Shown one piece after another: positions 44,121 through 53,377 of a stretch of DNA of 64,000 nucleotides. The stretch is from CAWKDG01 sp963848355 (lineage in GTDB: Bacteria; Actinomycetota; Acidimicrobiia; Acidimicrobiales; UBA8190): the NCBI GenBank assembly GCA_963848355.1, contig CAWKDG010000012.1, positions 1,116,001 to 1,180,000 on the forward strand. Direction: 5' to 3'. Below the pieces are notes generated by a model that saw only the letters and a program-made list of their open reading frames with translations, searched no databases and was not told the origin of the DNA. The translations under genes and the position numbers were made by a program. Position 1 is the stretch's first letter. Every line of letters starts with the position of its first letter.

Positions 44121-45623
44121 CTATGTCGGTGTCCAGTGTGTCGCCGGGGAGGCGAGCCAGGCCAGCACCTGCCGACGGGTCGTCGGGCCGTGGGGGGCCC
44201 ACGCCGAGGGGAGGGCCCCGTCGGCGCGTAGGGCGGCGGCCTCGGAGATCTTCGTCGTCAGAGGGTCGGTGGCCAGCGCGCAGCGGGTGGCCGTGGAATC
44301 GATACCGAACAGTTGGGCGGCGTTGAGGCCGAAGATGGCGGCCTTCAGGTCGTCGGTCAGGGCGGGGTAGCCGAAGCTCTCCTGGTACTGCGCCGAGATC
44401 TGGAAGGCGCGCATGGCCATGATCTGTGGCTGCGGGCTCCCGTACCAGATGGAGTCGGTCCCCCACATCACCCGCTTCTCGCCCACCCGGCTGAGGATCT
44501 TCCCCATGGCGTGCGCCGCCTGGTCGGGTTGCGTGAGGAGCTGACGCCACATGGCGGCGGTGTCCACCCAGATGTTGTCGTTCGGCGGGACGCCGTGGCG
44601 GTCGAGAGCGGTGAGAACGGTGTCGATCCCGATGGTGGCGGCGGGATCGTAGGGACCCTCGACGTGGGACGGGTCCCACGCCGCGTGATAGATGACGAAG
44701 TTCATGTCGGGGAACTGACGTGACACGGCCACGATGTCGTCGGGATGGTTGAAGGCCGGGTCGAAGTCGACCAGGGGGAGACCCTTGTGGGCCACGAAGA
44801 CCTTGATCCCCAGATCGTGCGCGTGTTGGACGGTGGGGAGACCGATCGCCGGGTCCTCCAACGAGTAGCCCTGACCGGTCGGGCTCCAGGCCGTGTACAC
44901 CTTGAAGGCGGCCACGTGGCCGGAGTGCGCCGCGCTCGTCATCTCGTCGAGGGTGGCGCCGAGGGGCCCGACGTTCGGGGCCAGGATGTTCTCCACCAGC
45001 AGCCGGCTGGCCCCACCGTGGGTGAGTCCGTCGGTGATCTCCTGTGTGTCCACGGCGTCGGCGAAGGGGACGGGAGCGTTGGACGGGCCCGAGTTGGGGA
45101 CGTCGGTCAGAACGGCGACGGTGGTGTCGCTGGCCAGGAACATGTCGTGGAGATAGGTGGCGCGGTCCACGCAGTCGAGGTGAGGGATGTCGGAGCAGCC
45201 GGCGGGGAGCATGCCCAGGATCAGGCCGACGGTCTCGGGGGCGTTGCGCACCCACGGCCCCGCCGGGATCACGTGGTGGGTGTGGACGTCGAAGATGAAC
45301 TCCCCTTTGGTGGCGAGCGACTCGTGACAGGCGTCGACGTCGACGGGGGACGGCGTGGCGTACGTCCCACCGGGACCCTGGCTGCGCGTGGTCGGGCGTC
45401 GGTCCGACCGGGGGGTGGTGCAGCCGGCCAGCTCGAAGGCCGCCAGCGAGGCCGCCACCGCCCCGGCCCCCTGCAGGAAGTGTCGTCGGTCCACGCCCAG
45501 GCGCCCGGTGGCGTCGTCCACCGCCGACCGGACCAGTGCGTCGGTGGCCCGGTCGTCGGCGTTCGCCGACGCCGGGACGAACTCGCCGTTGGAGACGGGC
45601 CCGGCCGGGAGGGGAAGCGACAC
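44121..45623 (-). CDS. Tat-exported amidohydrolase_2 family protein
   Basis: 500 residues from a GTG at 45623 after an AGGAGG box (spacing is only 2 bases, so the start is uncertain). A twin-arginine signal DRRHFLQGAG with a lipobox-like LAGC lies near residues 45-68, so the product is probably exported and perhaps lipid-anchored. The amidohydrolase motifs are FIFDVHTHHVIPAGPW (true HxH), the middle NFVIYHAAWDPSH and VMWGTDSIWYG with the late Asp. It precedes putA with no intergenic base, suggesting a shared transcript. Confidence 0.82.
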   Translation of the reverse strand: MSLPLPAGPVSNGEFVPASANADDRATDALVRSAVDDATGRLGVDRRHFLQGAGAVAASLAAFELAGCTTPRSDRRPTTRSQGPGGTYATPSPVDVDACHESLATKGEFIFDVHTHHVIPAGPWVRNAPETVGLILGMLPAGCSDIPHLDCVDRATYLHDMFLASDTTVAVLTDVPNSGPSNAPVPFADAVDTQEITDGLTHGGASRLLVENILAPNVGPLGATLDEMTSAAHSGHVAAFKVYTAWSPTGQGYSLEDPAIGLPTVQHAHDLGIKVFVAHKGLPLVDFDPAFNHPDDIVAVSRQFPDMNFVIYHAAWDPSHVEGPYDPAATIGIDTVLTALDRHGVPPNDNIWVDTAAMWRQLLTQPDQAAHAMGKILSRVGEKRVMWGTDSIWYGSPQPQIMAMRAFQISAQYQESFGYPALTDDLKAAIFGLNAAQLFGIDSTATRCALATDPLTTKISEAAALRADGALPSAWAPHGPTTRRQVLAWLASPATHWTPT

Positions 45624-45734
45624 GTCCTCCTGATGGCGACGCGCACGGGAGAAGCGACCGACCGGAGCCACGCACGCCGACGCTATGCCCTGTCGTCGGT
45701 CTTGTCGGGCCAACGCCTGGTTACTGTGGGGCCA

Positions 45735-46872
45735 GTGGTGCGTCTTCCGACCATCGTGCGGGAGTGGACCCGGATCGGGATCACCGGTTTCGGAGGACCG
45801 CCCACCCATATCGCCCTCTTCCGCCGCCTCTGCGTCGACGAACGGGGGTGGCTCACATCACGGGAGTTCGAAGACGCCATCGCCGCCACCAACATGCTGC
45901 CGGGACCGGCCTCCACGCAGCTGGCCATCTTCTGCGCCTGGCGCCTGCGGGGCCGGTTCGGGGCGGTGGTCGGAGGCGTCTGCTTCATCGGCCCGGGGCT
46001 CGTCATCATCCTGGGCCTGTCCGCCGTCTTCCTGGCCCACCACCCACCCCTGTGGATCCAGGGAGCGGCGGCCGGGGCCGGGGCCGCCGTCGCCGCCGTC
46101 GCCCTGCCGCGCCTCGACCGCTCTCATGCCCGCCAGCTGGCGCCGGACCGACGACGACCGTGCCGGGCGGGTCCGGTGGCTCGGTTATCTCGTCGCCGGC
46201 GCCGCGGCCGCCGCCACCGTCGGTCAGGACCTGGTCCTCGTCCTCCTCGTCTGCGGGTTCATCGAGGTGACCGCCCGCACGAGCGCACGCGGTCGCTCCC
46301 CCGGAACTCCCGCTCTGTTCCCGGCGGCGGTCCCCGCCGTGGGCGGATTCTTCGCCCTCGTCTGGGTCGCCCTCAAGGTCGGGGCCCTGTCGTACGGCGG
46401 TGGGTTCGTCATCGTCCCCCTCATGCAGCACGACGCCGTGACCACGTACCACTGGATGACCTCCACCCAGTTCCTCAACGCCGTGGCGCTGGGTCAGGTC
46501 ACTCCGGGCCCCGTCGTCCAGACGGTCGCCGTCGTCGGCTACGCCGCCCGGGGTCTCACCGGCGGGCTCGTGGCGGCGTTCGTGGCCTTCGCTCCCTCGT
46601 TTCTCTTCGTCATCGTCGGTGCGCCGCACTTCGACCGGCTGCGCGCCAGCGCCCGCGTCCAGGCCTTCCTGACCGGCGCCGGGGCGTCGGCCATCGGGGC
46701 CATCGCCGGCGCCTCCGTCCCTCTCGGCCTCGCCCTGGCCCATCTCTGGCAACTCGGTGTCCTCGCCCTGGCCGCGCTCTGGCTCCTCGGCCTGCGCCGC
46801 GGGGTGGTCCCCGCTCTCATCGCCGCCGGCGTGCTCGGCGTCATCGCCGTCATGGCCGGGGCGCCACCGTGA
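45735..46872 (+). CDS. chrA: Chromate transporter (CHR family), frameshifted
   Basis: Two halves in different frames make one long-chain CHR protein of about 378 residues. The first (from GTG at 45735) has the FGGPPTHIALFRRLCVDERGWL motif, NMLPGPASTQLAIFCAW and GGVCFIGPGLVIIL. The second has LKVGALSYGGGFVIVPLMQHD and VALGQVTPGPVVQTVAVVGYAARG. A single extra base between about 46105 and 46130 separates them. Function would be chromate or sulfate-type anion transport. The frameshift may be a sequence error. Convergent with a permease gene whose stop is 13 bp away. Confidence 0.8.
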
Positions 46873-46884
46873 GCCGGGGCGCCG

Positions 46885-48042
46885 TCATCGCCGAGCCGGG
46901 TCAGGCGGGTCGCCGCCCATCATCTTGAGCATGGGCATCCCGCCGCTGCGCACGAAACGGACGATCAGGCCGGACGCGACCAGCAACGCCAGGACGTCGA
47001 GGACGGTGGTGGAGTTCCAGCGGATGGCCATCTCGCCCACCTTGGCGTGACGCGTGGCCGGCACGAGACCGAGCCCGTCGAAGAGCAGCCCCACGGCGTA
47101 GCCCGACAGCACCATGGTGACGTAGAAGCTGCCCAGGATGACGAGCATCATCCGCGTCCCGTAGTACTTCCGGTAGATGACGAGGATGGGCAGGATGATC
47201 AGGTCGGCGAAGATGAAGGAGAGCACACCGCCGAAGCTCATGCCCCCGTTCCACAGCACCCCGGCCAAGGGCACGTTGCCGATCGAGCAGACGAAACTCA
47301 AGAGGCTGATCACGGGGCCGATCAGGGGTCCCCAGAACGTCGACAGCAGCGGATGGTGCACGAGGAAGAGATGCCGCCAGAAGGAATCGGGGACCCAGGC
47401 GGCCACGCCCCCGGCGATGAGCAGACCGAGGACGATGTCCCGGATCACGGCCGCCCACTCCATGACGAAGATGTGCGAGATCGAGGTGACCGCCCCGCGT
47501 GAGCGCAGCCGGTGCCAGAGGCTGCCGTCGTCGCGGATCGTCATGTCCATGGCGGCGTGGCCCTCCATGGAACCGGCGAGCCCCAGCTCGGCATGGGCTC
47601 TCGCCTCGTCCAGAAGCCGGCGACGGAGAAAGAGCCGGAAGAGGACCGCCACCAGAACGATCATGAGGGGCCCACCGACGAACTCGGCCACGGTGAACTG
47701 CCAGCCGATCAGCAGGGCCAGGACGACACCCAGTTCGACGACCAGGTTGGTCGAGGCGATCTCGAAGGCCATGGCGGCGGTGAAGCTCGCCCCTTGGCGA
47801 AACAGAGCCCGGGCCAGCGCCACCGCCGCGTACGAGCACGACGACGAGGCCGCACCGAAACCGGCAGCGAGGGCCAGGGTGCGGGGACGGTCGTCACCGA
47901 GAAGCCGGACGATCGTGCTCCGCCTCACGACCGACTGGATGACGGCCGACAGGGCGAAGCCGAACACCAGGGCCCACAGGATCTCCCATGTCATCGAGCC
48001 ACTGATGGTCACGGCGTGGCCCACCGCGTGCACCCACCTCAT
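46885..48042 (-). CDS. Permease of the DUF318/ArsP-like family
   Basis: 385 residues from the ATG at 48042. Eight to ten membrane segments; the family motif AASSSCSYAAVALARALF (near 55-70) and the second-half VCSIGNVPLAGVLWNGGMSFGGVLSFIFADLIILP are characteristic. The conserved Cys residues may bind a metal or metalloid. Members export arsenicals or other unidentified solutes. It overlaps the upstream DMT gene by 4 bp (ATGA), so the two are coupled. The chromate transporter lies just downstream and convergent, which may point to a metal-related locus. Confidence 0.82.
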   Translation of the reverse strand: MRWVHAVGHAVTISGSMTWEILWALVFGFALSAVIQSVVRRSTIVRLLGDDRPRTLALAAGFGAASSSCSYAAVALARALFRQGASFTAAMAFEIASTNLVVELGVVLALLIGWQFTVAEFVGGPLMIVLVAVLFRLFLRRRLLDEARAHAELGLAGSMEGHAAMDMTIRDDGSLWHRLRSRGAVTSISHIFVMEWAAVIRDIVLGLLIAGGVAAWVPDSFWRHLFLVHHPLLSTFWGPLIGPVISLLSFVCSIGNVPLAGVLWNGGMSFGGVLSFIFADLIILPILVIYRKYYGTRMMLVILGSFYVTMVLSGYAVGLLFDGLGLVPATRHAKVGEMAIRWNSTTVLDVLALLVASGLIVRFVRSGGMPMLKMMGGDPPDPARR

Positions 48043-48962
48043 GATCCGTCGCCGGGTTGGTCGAGCCCGATCACCGGCGACCGCGTGAGGGCGAAGACAC
48101 CGACGACGACCATGACCAGACCGAGGCCCTCCCACAGAGGGGCCAGCCCGTGCGAGGCGACGCGCTCACCGAAGAGCCCCAGGCCGATGGCCACGGCCAC
48201 CAGGGGTTGGGCCACCGTCAGGGTGGGTAGCGACAGACGCAACGCTCCGGCGTGGAAGGCGCTCTGGGTGAGAAGCAGGGCCCCGACCCCGCCGACCAGC
48301 AGCGCGTAGGGCTCCCAGGTCCCGAGAGTGTGGAGCACCCCGCCGTCGAGAATGTGGCCGGTCCGCTCGGTAAGGGCGGCCACGTAGCCGAAGGCGGCGC
48401 CCGACCCGGCCCCGAGCAGCACCGCCGCCAGAGGGCGTGACCCCCGCCGGGCCCCGAGAACCATGGCCCCGCACCCCGCGGCGGTGACGACGCTCAGGAC
48501 CGTCCACGCCAAGGCCGAGACGTGGGGACGACCGAGTCCCGGGTTGGCCACTCCGAGGAAGACGGCCAGGCCGGCCATGATGACGACCGTCGAGGCGATG
48601 TCGGAGCGGGAGATGCGACGGTGGTCGAGCCAGGCGGCCACGGGCAGGGCGAAGACCAGGCTGAGGACGAGGAGGGGCTCGACCAGGGGGAGAGCTCCCC
48701 GGCGCAGGGCCAGGAACTGGAAGAGGTAGCCGACGCCGTCGAGGGCGTTGCCCACGAGCCACATCGGCCGTCGGGCCAACCGGACGAGGAGTCCGACGCG
48801 CACCGACATCTCCGGCGGCTCGCCGATGGCGGCATGGTGCTGGAGCACCGCCGCCAGCCCGTAGGAGGCGGCGCTGGCGATCGAGAGGACGATGATCGAG
48901 ACGAGACTGCGCCCGATGTGGTGGTGGAAGACCTTCAACCCCCACTCGACGAGTGCCACCAC
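48039..48962 (-). CDS. DMT (EamA-like) family transporter
   Basis: 307 residues from a GTG at 48962, preceded by GGGAGG. Membrane segments are visible throughout: SIIVLSIASAASYGLAAVLQHHA, LPLVEPLLVLSLVFALPVAAWLD, IASTVVIMAGLAVFLGV and the last PTLTVAQPLVAVAIGLGLFGE with the ERV(A) turn, the drug/metabolite transporter pattern. The Asn-Ala-Leu-Asp loop before the second segment also resembles NIPA-type Mg transporters. Substrate unknown. It is translationally coupled to the permease at 46885. Confidence 0.78.
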   Translation of the reverse strand: MVALVEWGLKVFHHHIGRSLVSIIVLSIASAASYGLAAVLQHHAAIGEPPEMSVRVGLLVRLARRPMWLVGNALDGVGYLFQFLALRRGALPLVEPLLVLSLVFALPVAAWLDHRRISRSDIASTVVIMAGLAVFLGVANPGLGRPHVSALAWTVLSVVTAAGCGAMVLGARRGSRPLAAVLLGAGSGAAFGYVAALTERTGHILDGGVLHTLGTWEPYALLVGGVGALLLTQSAFHAGALRLSLPTLTVAQPLVAVAIGLGLFGERVASHGLAPLWEGLGLVMVVVGVFALTRSPVIGLDQPGDGS

Positions 48963-49013
48963 GGTGACAGCCTCCCGCGCCGGCCCCGCCGGCGTCAGGA
49001 TCCCGGGCGGTTG

Positions 49014-49526
49014 CTATCCCCGCTCGGCCAGCAGCTCCCGGCAGCGGTCGGCGTTGCGGGCCAGGGTGGCCCGGAAGGCGTCCATGCGGGCCAGCTTGGC
49101 GTTCAACTGCTCCTTCAGGGACTCGTTCAGCGCCAGGGCCTCCTCGAGAAGGGCTTTGCGCTGGCGCCGGGCGGCCGCCGTGTCGACCTCCCGCTCGGCC
49201 CGGTAGGCGGCGCGCACCTCGTCGAGCCGTTGCTCGGACTCGAGGAACCCCTTGATCTCCTCCAGGTTCATCCCGAGCGCCTCGCGTAGTTCGAGGATGC
49301 GTTGGAGCTGGACCAGGTCGCTCTGCCGGTAGCGCCGCTCACCACCGGCGGTGTACTGCGAGGGGCACAGCAGGCCGAGCTCGTCGTAGTAGCGCAGGGT
49401 GCGGGCCGAGACCCCCGCCCGGGAGGCGGCGTCGCTGATGCGCAGTCCCGGTTCGCTCCCGCCGCAGGACTCGGCGTCCGCCGCATCGGGCGCCGCCGGG
49501 CTCTTCACCCCCGTGCTCTTGGCCAC
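49014..49526 (-). CDS. MerR family regulator of the adjacent MFS exporter
   Basis: 170 residues. After an acidic N-terminal tail of about 28 residues comes the MerR HTH (LRISDAASRAGVSARTLRYYDELGLLCPSQYTAGGERRYRQSDLVQLQRI) and the long coiled-coil helix (LEEIKGFLESEQRLDEVRAAYRAER), then a C-terminal helical tail without obvious metal-binding Cys. It is 9 bp downstream of the MFS gene in the same direction, so the two form an operon. It should bind the dyad upstream of the MFS gene. Confidence 0.86.
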   Translation of the reverse strand: MAKSTGVKSPAAPDAADAESCGGSEPGLRISDAASRAGVSARTLRYYDELGLLCPSQYTAGGERRYRQSDLVQLQRILELREALGMNLEEIKGFLESEQRLDEVRAAYRAEREVDTAAARRQRKALLEEALALNESLKEQLNAKLARMDAFRATLARNADRCRELLAERG

Positions 49527-49535
49527 GTCGTCAGC

Positions 49536-51290
49536 TCACACCAACAGTGGCTCGGTCTCGGCCACCGCCTCCTCGGCCGGCTCCACCGGGGACGCTTCGC
49601 CGTCGGGCTCGGTGTAGTGGTACTTCCCGCCCCGCAGGAGCGAGGCGACGGCGCCGAACAGGCACACGATGGCGGCGAAGTCGAAGGCCTTCTCGAGACC
49701 CTTCCCGAAGGGGCCCGAGATGAGGTGGGGGAAGAACGACCGGCCGGTGATGGAGTGGGCCTGCGCCGCCGTCATGTGATGCAGCGCCGCCGGCCCGAGC
49801 AACGTGGCCATCGGGTTGTAGCCGAGGAAGGCGGCGAAGAGGGAGCCGACGGGGGGCAGGTGCGAGACGCGCGCGGCGGTGCCGGCGGCCACCCCCTGGG
49901 CCTCCAGGCCGTGCAGGAGGGCGGTCGGCAAGGTGGCGGCCAGGCCCAGGATCATGAGGGTGAAGAAGATCCCGATGGAGAGCACCTGGGCCGAGGAGTT
50001 GAAGGTGGCGGCCATGCCCGCACCCGCCCCGCGCTGGTTGGCGGGCAGGCTGTTCATGATCCCCGTCTGGTTGGGGGCGATGAACAGACCCATGCCGACC
50101 GAGTTGAAGAACAGCAGGGCGGCGAAGGCCGGGTACGAGAAGTCGACGGGCAGCGCCTGCAGCAGGATGAACGTGGTCGCCACCAGCAGCAGACCCCCCG
50201 AGGCGAAGGGCCGCGCCCCGTACCGGTCGGCCAGATGGCCGGCCAGCGGACCGGCGGCCAGGAAGCCGACGGTCAGCGGCACCATGTAGATCCCGGCCCA
50301 CAGTGGGGTGGAGCTGAAGCTGTAGCCGTGCAGGGGCAGCCAGATCCCCTGCAGCCAGATGATCAGCATGAACATGAGGCCACCGCGGCTGAGCGACGCC
50401 AATCCACTGGCCACGTTGCCGGCCGTGAAGGCCCGGATGCGGAACAGGGTCAGCCGGAACATGGGGTGGGCCACGCGCGTCTCGATGCCGCAGAACACCG
50501 CCAGCAGGACGATGCCGCCGATGATCTCGGCCATCACCGTCGGGCTGGTCCAGCCCATGGTGTGATGTCCGTACGGGAGCAGGCCGTAGGTGATCCCCAC
50601 CAGGATGAGGATGAGTCCGGCGGCGAAGGTGGCGTTGCCCAACCAGTCGATGTGGGCCGGCGTGCGGACACTTCTGTCCTCGAGCTTGCGGTAGGCCCAG
50701 ACCGTCCCGAAGATCCCGAAGGGCACCGACACCAGGAAGACCAGGTGCCATTGCACGGGGGCCAGCAGTCCGCCCAGGACGAGGCCGATGAAGGCACCGC
50801 TGATGGCGGCCACGTTGTTGATCCCCAGTCCGAGCCCGCGCTGGTCGGCGGGGAAGGCGTCGGTGATGATGGCCGAGGAGTTGGCGAAGAGCATCGCACC
50901 GCCCACCCCCTGGCCGATCCGCATGCCGATGAGCCAGACGGCCGCCCCCGGGCCGTGCATCCAGGTGACCGAGAGCAGGATGGAGAAGACGGTGAAGACG
51001 GCGAAGCCCAGGTTGTACATCTTCACCCGGCCGAAGATGTCGCCCACCCGGCCGAGAGTCACCAGTAACACGGCCAGGACGACCATGAAGCCCATGAGCA
51101 TCCACAGCATGTAGCCGGTGTTGGCCGGGGTGAGGGGGTTGAGCTTGATGCCCCGGAAGATGGCCGGAAGGGCGATGAGCACGATCGACTGGTTGATGAA
51201 GACCATGAGCGTGCCCAGCGTGATGTTCGACAGGGCGATCCACTTGTAGCGGCTGTCGCTCGACGCGGTGGCGACGGCGTTCCGGACCAT
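49536..51290 (-). CDS. MFS drug transporter, DHA2 (paralog of 54645-56489)
   Basis: 584 residues, 14 predicted membrane segments. TM1-2 has KWIALSNITLGTLMVFINQSIVLIALPAIF, motif A is LVTLGRVGDIFGRVKMYNLGF, and the central LQGIWLPLHGYSFSSTPLWAGIYMVPLT segment is shared with the second exporter (54645). A large periplasmic loop of about 90 residues near 440-530 is also shared. The final ~40 residues are charged and cytoplasmic. Likely a proton-driven exporter of lipophilic compounds, regulated by the MerR protein behind it. Confidence 0.88.
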   Translation of the reverse strand: MVRNAVATASSDSRYKWIALSNITLGTLMVFINQSIVLIALPAIFRGIKLNPLTPANTGYMLWMLMGFMVVLAVLLVTLGRVGDIFGRVKMYNLGFAVFTVFSILLSVTWMHGPGAAVWLIGMRIGQGVGGAMLFANSSAIITDAFPADQRGLGLGINNVAAISGAFIGLVLGGLLAPVQWHLVFLVSVPFGIFGTVWAYRKLEDRSVRTPAHIDWLGNATFAAGLILILVGITYGLLPYGHHTMGWTSPTVMAEIIGGIVLLAVFCGIETRVAHPMFRLTLFRIRAFTAGNVASGLASLSRGGLMFMLIIWLQGIWLPLHGYSFSSTPLWAGIYMVPLTVGFLAAGPLAGHLADRYGARPFASGGLLLVATTFILLQALPVDFSYPAFAALLFFNSVGMGLFIAPNQTGIMNSLPANQRGAGAGMAATFNSSAQVLSIGIFFTLMILGLAATLPTALLHGLEAQGVAAGTAARVSHLPPVGSLFAAFLGYNPMATLLGPAALHHMTAAQAHSITGRSFFPHLISGPFGKGLEKAFDFAAIVCLFGAVASLLRGGKYHYTEPDGEASPVEPAEEAVAETEPLLV

Positions 51291-51298
51291 GGCAATAT

Positions 51299-51316
51299 CT
51301 TAACGTTAACGTCAAG
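51299..51316. promoter_or_regulatory. MerR-type dyad upstream of MFS exporter
   Basis: CTTAACGTT-AACGTCAAG is an 18-bp near-palindrome (one mismatched base pair) 8 bp upstream of the MFS start. On the coding strand it reads TTGACG followed by TTAACG, a typical MerR-type -35 with dyad. The close position leaves no room for a standard -10, so mode of action is unclear. Confidence 0.6.
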
Positions 51317-51361
51317 GTCTTGAGGACACGACCGGTGGCCCCCCCAGCGGACCGGGTGGTC

Positions 51362-52033
51362 TCAGATCCCCGGGAACGGCTCCTCGAGGGAGCCGAGCAC
51401 GTGGTCGCCATGGGCTGCGAGCAGCTCTTTCGTCGAATAGTGGCCGGTCGCCACCCCGACCGACACGGCTCCGGCGGCCTGCGCCGCGTCGATGTCCCGG
51501 GGAGTGTCGCCCACCACGGACACCTGGGACGGGGTGAGCCGGCCGTGCAGGCGGGCCGCCTTCTCGATGGCCAGCTTGGTGAGCTCGGGCCGGTCGGGTG
51601 AGTCCGAGCCGTAGGCGCCGAAGACGAAGTACCGGTTGAGGTTGCCCGGCATGAGCTTGGTCCGTGCCGCGCCCTCCATCGCCCCGGAGACGAGCCCGAG
51701 CATGATCCCGGCCTCCCCCAACCGCTTCAGCGTCTGCTCCGCCCCGGGGAGCACCCGGTACTCCTTCGAGGCCCAGATCTCGTCGGACAGGGCCAGCAGG
51801 TAGCGGGCGTAGAGGGCGCCGAGCTCGTCGGGGGTCGGGTCGCGCTGCAGCACTCCGCGGAAGGTCTCGGCCGCCACCTGGGGATCGGTCTCCCCGGCCG
51901 AGGTGTGGGCGCCGATGTCGGCCGGGATGTCGTAGAGCGCCTCGAAGGCCACCTTCCAACTTCTCGCTCCGGCCCCGCCGGTGTGGACGAGGGTCTCGTC
52001 CACGTCGAAGAGGACGACGACCGGTTTGGTCAC
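51362..52033 (-). CDS. HAD-superfamily hydrolase (phosphoglycolate phosphatase-like)
   Basis: 223 residues from a GTG at 52033 (overlapping the gnd stop). HAD motif I is VVLFDVDETLVHTGGAG, motif II Ser/Thr in LGLVSGAMEGAAR (LVS), motif III Lys in TKLAIEKA and motif IV VVGDTPRDIDAAQAAGA. The cap domain is helical, as in beta-phosphoglucomutase or phosphoglycolate phosphatase. It is coupled to the 6-phosphogluconate dehydrogenase gene, so it may act on a sugar phosphate, an inference from position. Confidence 0.82.
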   Translation of the reverse strand: MTKPVVVLFDVDETLVHTGGAGARSWKVAFEALYDIPADIGAHTSAGETDPQVAAETFRGVLQRDPTPDELGALYARYLLALSDEIWASKEYRVLPGAEQTLKRLGEAGIMLGLVSGAMEGAARTKLMPGNLNRYFVFGAYGSDSPDRPELTKLAIEKAARLHGRLTPSQVSVVGDTPRDIDAAQAAGAVSVGVATGHYSTKELLAAHGDHVLGSLEEPFPGI

Positions 52034-53062
52034 GCCTTCTTCTCGTCGTGGCCGCCGAACCCCTTGCGCATGGCCGACAGGACCTTGTTGGCGAAGTCGT
52101 CGAGGTTCCGTGAGGCGAAGCGCGAGTAGAGCGACGTGGTGAGGACGGGGGCGGGGACGCCTTCGTCGATGGCAGCGATCGAGGTCCATCTCCCTTCGCC
52201 CGAATCCGACACCCGACCGGCGAACTCCTTCAGCTCGGGCGAGGCATAGAGCGCTTCGGCGGTGAGATCCAGCAACCACGAGGCGATCACGCTGCCGCGG
52301 CGCCAGACCTCGGTCACGCCCGTGGTGTCGATGTCGTACTGGTAGAACTCCGGCTCTTCGAGCGGGGCCGTCTCGGCGTCGCCTTCGATCTTGGTCTTGC
52401 CGACGTTGGCGTTGTGGAGGATGTTGAGGCCCTCGGCGAACGAGGCCATCATCCCGTACTCGATCCCGTTGTGGACCATCTTGACGAAGTGCCCGGCACC
52501 GTTCGGACCGCAGTGGAGGAACCCCTGCTCGGCCGAGTCGGGGTCGCCGGTGCGGCCCGGGGTCCGGGGGGCGGAGCCCACGCCGGGGGCGATGGTGGCG
52601 AAGAGCGGATCGAGGCGCTCGACGACACCGTCCTCGCCCCCGATCATGAGACAGAAACCACGTTCGATCCCCCACACCCCACCGCTCGTTCCGCAGTCGA
52701 TCAGGTGGATCCCCCGCTCCGACAGCTTCTGGGCGCGGCGGATGTCGTCGCGGTAGTAGGAATTCCCGCCGTCGATGATCGTGTCGCCCGACTCCATGTG
52801 GGAGGCCAGGTCCTCGATGGTCTTCCCCGTGATCTCACCGGCGGGCACCATCACCCACGCCGCGCGGCACGGTGAGCTTCTGGACGAAGTCGGCCATGGA
52901 GTCCGCTCCCGTCGCTCCTTCGGACTCCAATGCCGTCACCGCTTTCGGATCCACGTCGTAGACGACGCACCGGTGTCCGTCGCGCATCAGGCGCCGGACG
53001 ATGCCCGCTCCCATTCGCCCGAGGCCGACCATGCCGAGCTGCATCGGGTTCGCCGTTGTCAT
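52030..53062 (-). CDS. gnd: 6-phosphogluconate dehydrogenase, frameshifted
   Basis: The protein is about 343 residues, the decarboxylating NAD-type of short length. The first ~65 residues (MQLGMVGLGRMGAGIVRRL, GxGxxG; YDVDPKA) are in one frame, and from MVPAGEITGKTIEDL onward (including DGGNSYYRDD, IDCGTSGGVWGIERGFCLMIGG and HFVKMVHNGIEYGMM with the catalytic Lys) another. A single extra base near 52861-52869 explains it. The reaction oxidises 6-phosphogluconate to ribulose 5-phosphate with CO2 release. Start is the ATG at 53062. Confidence 0.83.
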
Positions 53063-53101
53063 CGTGATTCTCCTGGGTCGCGGTCATCCTTGTCCGCTGT
53101 T

Positions 53102-53365
53102 CTACCCGCCGAGCCCCGCCGGCGCGCTGTCGAGACTGGCGAGGATGGCTTCGGCCAGCTCCCGGGCCGAGGCCGGGTCGAGCTCCACGGCCACCCGGAA
53201 CCCGGGACCCCGGGCCGGGTTCCGCAGGTCGATGTTCAGGGTGTGCTCGGCGCTGGCGTGGACGGGGTGGTCGAAATAGACGGTGGCGTCCGAGAGGGCG
53301 AACCATCCATCGGCTCCCTTGCCGCTCCCGGTGACGGCGAGGGTGGTCGTCTCATAGGTGCACAC
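53102..53365 (-). CDS. Small DUF6295-like protein
   Basis: 87 residues from a GTG with a GGGGAG site. The pattern MCTYETTTLAVTGSGKGADGWFALSDATVYFDHPVHASAEHTLNIDL is conserved-looking, with a C-terminal helix SARELAEAILASL. I recall it as a domain of unknown function of actinobacteria and tentatively assign DUF6295. It lies 12 bp after the dienelactone hydrolase in the same run of genes; it may be a binding or accessory protein of that enzyme. Confidence 0.6.
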   Translation of the reverse strand: MCTYETTTLAVTGSGKGADGWFALSDATVYFDHPVHASAEHTLNIDLRNPARGPGFRVAVELDPASARELAEAILASLDSAPAGLGG

Positions 53366-53377
53366 GGTCGTCTCCCC

